Part shown: piece by piece, positions 60,654-64,000 of the stretch
Layout: each line of letters opens with the position of its first letter
Numbering within the stretch: position 1 is the first letter of the stretch
Source of the DNA: Chloroflexota bacterium
GTDB lineage: Bacteria; Chloroflexota; Anaerolineae; Promineifilales; Promineifilaceae
DNA length: 64,000 nt
Direction: 5' to 3'
Assembly (NCBI GenBank): GCA_013112725.1
Contig: JABFFZ010000006.1
Coordinates: forward strand, 45,374 to 109,373
The notes under the pieces: model-generated
Seen by the model: only the letters and a program-made list of their open reading frames with translations
What the model was told of the DNA's origin: nothing
Databases searched by the model: none
Position numbers and translations under genes: made by a program

Positions 60654-60703
60654 GTGAGCGGTGAGCAGTGAGCGGTGAGCAGTGAACAGGTGAATGATGA
60701 ACC
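60654..60703. repeat. Seven-base tandem repeat GTGAGCR
   Basis: GTGAGCG GTGAGCA GTGAGCG GTGAGCA GTGAACA, then GTGAATGATGAACC. It follows the 21-bp array directly; unlike the other word elements, no reverse-complement arm is seen. Confidence 0.65.
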
Positions 60704-60753
60704 AAACAACAAATCGGCCAATACCTGGAGAAATGGCCAATGACAAATGACCA

Positions 60754-61584
60754 ATGACTACATTACTTTTTGTTGAACTGACGTTGCGCGAGACGCAGCG
60801 CCGCAGAATTTTATGGGTGGCGCTGTTATTGGCATTTGGGTTTTTGGTGGTGTTTGCTCTGGGTTTCCATGCGATTGTGACGGAAATGGAGAGGTTTGCC
60901 AACCTGGAAGAAGCGATAACCATCAGTGGGGTGCTGTTGATGACGGGCCTGTATGCAGCCGATTTACTGGTCGTGCTGTTGGCAGTTTTGATTTCGGTAA
61001 CGGCCGTGTCTGGCGAGATTGATTCCCACACCGTGGAGGCCATGGTCACCAAACCCATTCACCGTTGGCAGATGATCTTAGGCAAATGGCTGGGGTTTAC
61101 GCTGTTGATAGCATTGTACATTTTGCTGCTGGCGGGTGGCCTGATGCTCATTGTGTACCTGCGTACCGGTGTGGTGCTGGCTAATATCCCCACCGGGCTG
61201 GCGCTGATGCTGCTGCAAGGGTGTATTATCCTGTCCATCACCATGTTGGGCGGCACCCGTCTGTCCACGCTGGCGAATGGGGTGCTGGCCTTCATGCTGT
61301 TTGGCATTGCCACTCTGGGCGGGTGGATCGAGCAAATTGGGGCGCTGGTGGAGAATGAAACGGCCGTGAACATTGGCATTCTCAGCAGCCTGCTCATGCC
61401 CACCCAGGCTTTATGGAACCGGGCGCTGGTGCTGTTTCAGCCCAACTTTGCCACCTCCGCCTATTTTGCCGGGCCATTTGCCGTCATTTCCCAACCCAGT
61501 GATTTAATGGTGGCCTATGCGCTGCTGTATGCCGGTGGTTTCCTCTGGCTCGCCCTTGTCAGCTTCTCCCGCCGCGATCTGTGA
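60754..61584 (+). CDS. ABC-2-type transporter permease
   Basis: A 276-residue membrane protein with about six helices and the ABC-2 permease layout: N-terminal ELTLRETQRRRILWVALLLAF, the cytoplasmic loop VSGEIDSHTVEAMVTKPIHRWQMILGKWLG that contacts the ATPase, and a terminal SFSRRDL. No ATP-binding gene is adjacent in the window, so its partner lies elsewhere. Several ATGs in the repeat CCAATGACAAATGACCAATG precede the chosen start; only 60754 is in frame. Confidence 0.82.
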   Translation: MTTLLFVELTLRETQRRRILWVALLLAFGFLVVFALGFHAIVTEMERFANLEEAITISGVLLMTGLYAADLLVVLLAVLISVTAVSGEIDSHTVEAMVTKPIHRWQMILGKWLGFTLLIALYILLLAGGLMLIVYLRTGVVLANIPTGLALMLLQGCIILSITMLGGTRLSTLANGVLAFMLFGIATLGGWIEQIGALVENETAVNIGILSSLLMPTQALWNRALVLFQPNFATSAYFAGPFAVISQPSDLMVAYALLYAGGFLWLALVSFSRRDL

Positions 61585-61660
61585 ACCGTGAACCTTGAAC
61601 CGTAATCCGTAATCTGTAATCCGATGTCCGGCATCGCTTACCGATTACCATCCCTAATCT
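61582..61660. repeat. Tandem-word repeat, GTGAACCGTAATCC class
   Basis: GTGAACCGTGAACCTTGAAC, CGTAATCCGTAATCTGTAAT, then CCGATGTCCGGCATCGCTTA and CCGATTACC. Between the convergent permease and GMC genes; the GMC stop is inside. Confidence 0.65.
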
Positions 61661-63611
61661 GCCCCGCAATATAATGGGCGGCAGCCATCACGGCCAACAT
61701 GGGGTTCACGCCAACGGCCGTCGGGAAAACACTGGCATCGGCCACCCACAAATTCCTCACCTCATACGTCTCCCCTGTCGGTTTAAGCGCCCCGGTTGCC
61801 GGTGAAGAACCAATGCGACAGGTGGACATCTGGTGGGCGCTGAACAGGCCGTACCCATTAGGCGGAAAACCCTGCTGGCGTACTTTTGCCAGGAATGTCT
61901 CAAAATCTTCCCCTGGCTGCCAGGTGATATACCGGTTGTGGGGCGCAATCAGGCGCTGCACCCCCGCGGCCCGATGGATTTTGAATGACTCCACGATGCC
62001 TTGCCAGAGATGGTGGGCATCATACTTGTGCAGATGGTAATGCAAAACCGGCTGGCCCTGTTTATCCAGGCGCACCTGTCCGCCATAAAAGTCGCGGGTG
62101 AGGACAATGTGGTTCGCCAGGTGGTGCAGACGCTGCACCAGCCGTTTGTGCTGCCGCCCAGACTGCCAGGGCAGCGACGAAGTATAAGAACCGGGATGCC
62201 CCGGTGAAGTTTCTAACCAGACGCCATAGCCACGGCCGTCCAGATTGGCAAAATCGTGAATAACGCGCGTTTGAGGCGCACCCTGCCAGCTATACACCGG
62301 TTCTGCGTAAATACCCCAGGTTTGGGTAACAGGATGCAGGTGTAAATGCTGCCCAATATGTTTGTTGTGCAGGCCAGAACGGCGCAGTAGCGCCGGGGTA
62401 TGAATGGCCCCTGCTGCGGCCACGACCATATCAGCCTGGATGGTCAGGCGGTGCTGTTGGCCGTTTTGGGTAACGGTCACTACGGCGCCGGTAACACGGC
62501 CGTTTTGGTGCAAAATACGGTCGGCATGGGCATTCAGCAACATACGCCCACCCCGGTCAAAGGCATCCTGCAAATAGGTCTTGAGCGTACTTTGTTTGGC
62601 GCCATAGATGCAGCCGTAATTGCAAAAGGTGCAGTCTACACAGCCCTGCACATTGCGTGGAATCACGCCTACCTGGTAGCCCAGCGCCTGCGCCCCCTGC
62701 GCCAGCAGTTCATTTTGCCGGTTGACTTCGCTTTCTTGGGTGTTGATACCGGTGCGGGCGCTGACGGCCGTCAGGCTGTCTTGAAATTCAGATGTAGCGG
62801 CGGCGGTAAACCCATGCGCCGCCCAATCGGCCAGTACCACATCCGGGGGGATGAGAGAGGTAAGCCAGTTAACGGTTGTCCCCCCACCCAAGGCGCTGCC
62901 CGCCAATACAATCGTACTCAGGTCGGCCGTTGTCAGCGCCCCTTCATTTTCATACAGGTGGTTGTATCCCGCCAATTCCTGCCCGGTATAATCTGATTCA
63001 GCATAGTAGCCACCCTTTTCTACTACCAGCACGTCCAGCCCGGCGGCGCTGAGTTCACCGGCTACCACGCCACCGCCGGCCCCCGAACCGATGATGAGGA
63101 CGGCCGTTTCCAGCACTGTATCTCCTGTAACTGTGAGTGGTTGAATAGGGCGCGGCTGCTCAGCCGGCCCAGGTGGTGGATTGGTATAGGCAAAAACAGG
63201 CCAGGTTGGGTTTGGTTTGCCGTCAGGCATGACGGCATAAAAGAGGAAAATAATCACCCGTTTCAGGCTTTGAAAGGCGCGGCGGCGCGCTGCCAACCGG
63301 CTGTTACCCCATGTCCGCAGTACGGCCGTGCGTCGCTCTAAATTCATCGCCGAAAACCTCCCCCACTGCCCGGCCAATAGCAAATTCACCAACGGCATTT
63401 CCAGCAGGCGTAAGAAAAAGCGAATCTCCTTCAATCTATGGGCGGTTGCAATCGCTTCCAACTTGGCTTCGGCCAATTCGCCAATGTTCAAATCAGAGGC
63501 GCGTATGCCAAAGAGTCGTTCATCTTCTCCATCTTGTACTTCCAGGGCGGGTATGAGTGTGTCAGCCAGGCGGCTAAGAGTATGTTTTTGCCGGGTGTTC
63601 AAAAAAGGCAT
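61638..63611 (-). CDS. GMC-family oxidoreductase with N-terminal gluconate-dehydrogenase-subunit-3-like domain
   Basis: FAD-dependent alcohol oxidase/dehydrogenase of 657 residues, closest in pattern to long-chain alcohol oxidases. Residues about 1-140 (FLNTRQKHTLSRLADTLIPA) resemble gluconate 2-dehydrogenase subunit 3. The GMC core follows: IIGSGAGGGVVAGELSAAG (FAD), LAGSALGGGTTVNW, a Cys-rich CVDCTFCNYGCIYGAKQS, and the active-site block GLFSAHQMSTCRIG, ending WVADASVFPTAVGVNPML. ATG 63611 has GGAG eight bases upstream; longer starts translate repeat R2. Substrate unknown. Confidence 0.88.
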   Translation of the reverse strand: MPFLNTRQKHTLSRLADTLIPALEVQDGEDERLFGIRASDLNIGELAEAKLEAIATAHRLKEIRFFLRLLEMPLVNLLLAGQWGRFSAMNLERRTAVLRTWGNSRLAARRRAFQSLKRVIIFLFYAVMPDGKPNPTWPVFAYTNPPPGPAEQPRPIQPLTVTGDTVLETAVLIIGSGAGGGVVAGELSAAGLDVLVVEKGGYYAESDYTGQELAGYNHLYENEGALTTADLSTIVLAGSALGGGTTVNWLTSLIPPDVVLADWAAHGFTAAATSEFQDSLTAVSARTGINTQESEVNRQNELLAQGAQALGYQVGVIPRNVQGCVDCTFCNYGCIYGAKQSTLKTYLQDAFDRGGRMLLNAHADRILHQNGRVTGAVVTVTQNGQQHRLTIQADMVVAAAGAIHTPALLRRSGLHNKHIGQHLHLHPVTQTWGIYAEPVYSWQGAPQTRVIHDFANLDGRGYGVWLETSPGHPGSYTSSLPWQSGRQHKRLVQRLHHLANHIVLTRDFYGGQVRLDKQGQPVLHYHLHKYDAHHLWQGIVESFKIHRAAGVQRLIAPHNRYITWQPGEDFETFLAKVRQQGFPPNGYGLFSAHQMSTCRIGSSPATGALKPTGETYEVRNLWVADASVFPTAVGVNPMLAVMAAAHYIAGQIRDGNR

Positions 63612-63729
63612 CCTTACGCTCCATGAATCAGCCATGTTGCCGCGGTTACGATCATATAGTTTTACCATTGGATCGCGTACTGTCCAAAGAACAGAGATTG
63701 GCAGACAGTAATTCTCAATTTGCCCGGCG

Positions 63730-63861
63730 GCAGCAGATAAATCTGCACCTACAAAAGGCAAAGTCGGCCTGCGCCGACTGGCGCCCAGCCCACGCAGAGC
63801 CTGCCCTGAACCTGTTGAAGGGTGGGCTTTGCTCTCTATAGGCGCGATTTTAATCGCTGGC
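63730..63861. repeat. Dispersed repeat R2, copy b
   Basis: CAGATAAATCTG, AAAGTCGGCCTGCGCCGACTG, CCCAGCCCACG, an extra segment (GCCTGCCCTGAACCTGTTGA), GGTGGGCTTTG and GCGATTTTAATCGC: the same order as copy a at 23590. Again upstream of a gene start. Confidence 0.8.
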
Positions 63862-64000
63862 TCTTGGTAAATTGAGTTACCTATGATGCAAGCCACACAC
63901 GCACTGATGAAAACTGGTGGGCTAACGGATGTAGTGTGGAACTTTGAATACAGAACATTCTTAAGGGGGAAGCGGGGAAGGGGGAAACCCCCCACCCCAC
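63862..64000. other. End of window, non-coding
   Basis: Contains a partial R1 match (CACTGATGAAAA near 63900) and a G-rich to C-rich run at 63964-63995 (GGGGGAAGCGGGGAAGGGGG then CCCCCCACCCC) that can fold on itself. No gene seen. Confidence 0.4.

Noticed and set aside
60553..60703. CRISPR array
   Set aside because: Repeats are contiguous with no spacers of constant length and no cas genes are in the window.
4069..61660. Treating every word hairpin as a terminator
   Set aside because: Most lack a T-tract on either strand and several lie within operons (mnh, fol, nag), so termination is not a sufficient explanation.

Overview
The window (about 57% G+C by eye) looks like a chromosomal segment of a Chloroflexota bacterium, probably Anaerolineae-like. 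This is an inference from gene content: SpoVS, a PQQ-propeller Ser/Thr kinase, an oligopeptide-binding lipoprotein with a Val/Thr/Glu-rich linker, and an Mrp antiporter operon. There is no rRNA, phage structural gene, CRISPR array or intact insertion sequence. One tRNA (Glu, UUC) is present.

Layout. 1-5.4 kb (minus): 3'-truncated rpoD, an RmlD-like reductase, rnc, fabF, a moaD-moaE fusion and moaC. 5.4-6.7 kb: an AT-richer island with two broken or orphan ORFs, a 94-bp MITE-like insertion and a hairpin-rich non-coding stretch. 6.7-16.1 kb (plus): PIG-L deacetylase, then a signalling block (Ser/Thr kinase with PQQ propeller, PP2C phosphatase, J-like/VWA protein, zinc-ribbon/FHA protein, a 79-residue protein, an OmpR-type regulator, RelA/SpoT). 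16.1-20.5 kb (minus): tRNA-Glu, an F420-type dinucleotide oxidoreductase, a frameshifted secreted protein, spoVS and the msrQ-msrP repair pair, whose molybdenum cofactor ties it to the moa genes. 20.7-26.7 kb: lipase, folB, folK, an exonuclease fragment, xthA, two unknown genes, crotonase, clpS. 27-33.8 kb (plus): an oppDFABC importer. 33.9-39 kb (minus): SIS isomerase, nagA, nagZ and a ROK regulator, which together suggest uptake and recycling of GlcNAc-containing cell-wall or chitin fragments. 39.3-42 kb (minus): a decaying cluster with a nucleotidyltransferase, its small partner, and ParB-like and E2-like pseudogenes. 42-51.9 kb: polyphosphate glucokinase, patatin, pyrimidine phosphorylase, a PPOX protein, an amidohydrolase-CYTH fusion, SCP2, dgt and a LysM protein. 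51.9-58.4 kb: mnhG divergent from mnhAB-C-D-E-F. 58.4-64 kb: lipoprotein, plsC, ABC-2 permease and a GMC oxidoreductase.

The most unusual signals are in the DNA itself. (1) The palindrome ACGGCCGT occurs about 120 times by my reading, where 1-2 would be expected. (2) Three copies of a 68-95 bp element with 12-bp terminal inverted repeats and an inner compensating stem sit between 8-bp target duplications (two perfect, one 7/8). (3) About 25 gene junctions carry hairpins whose two arms are built of tandem 6-9 bp words; the words differ between loci but the design is the same, and several CDSs end inside them. (4) A five-copy array with a 21-22 bp period lies between plsC and the ABC permease. 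No coordinate or family call was checked by database search.
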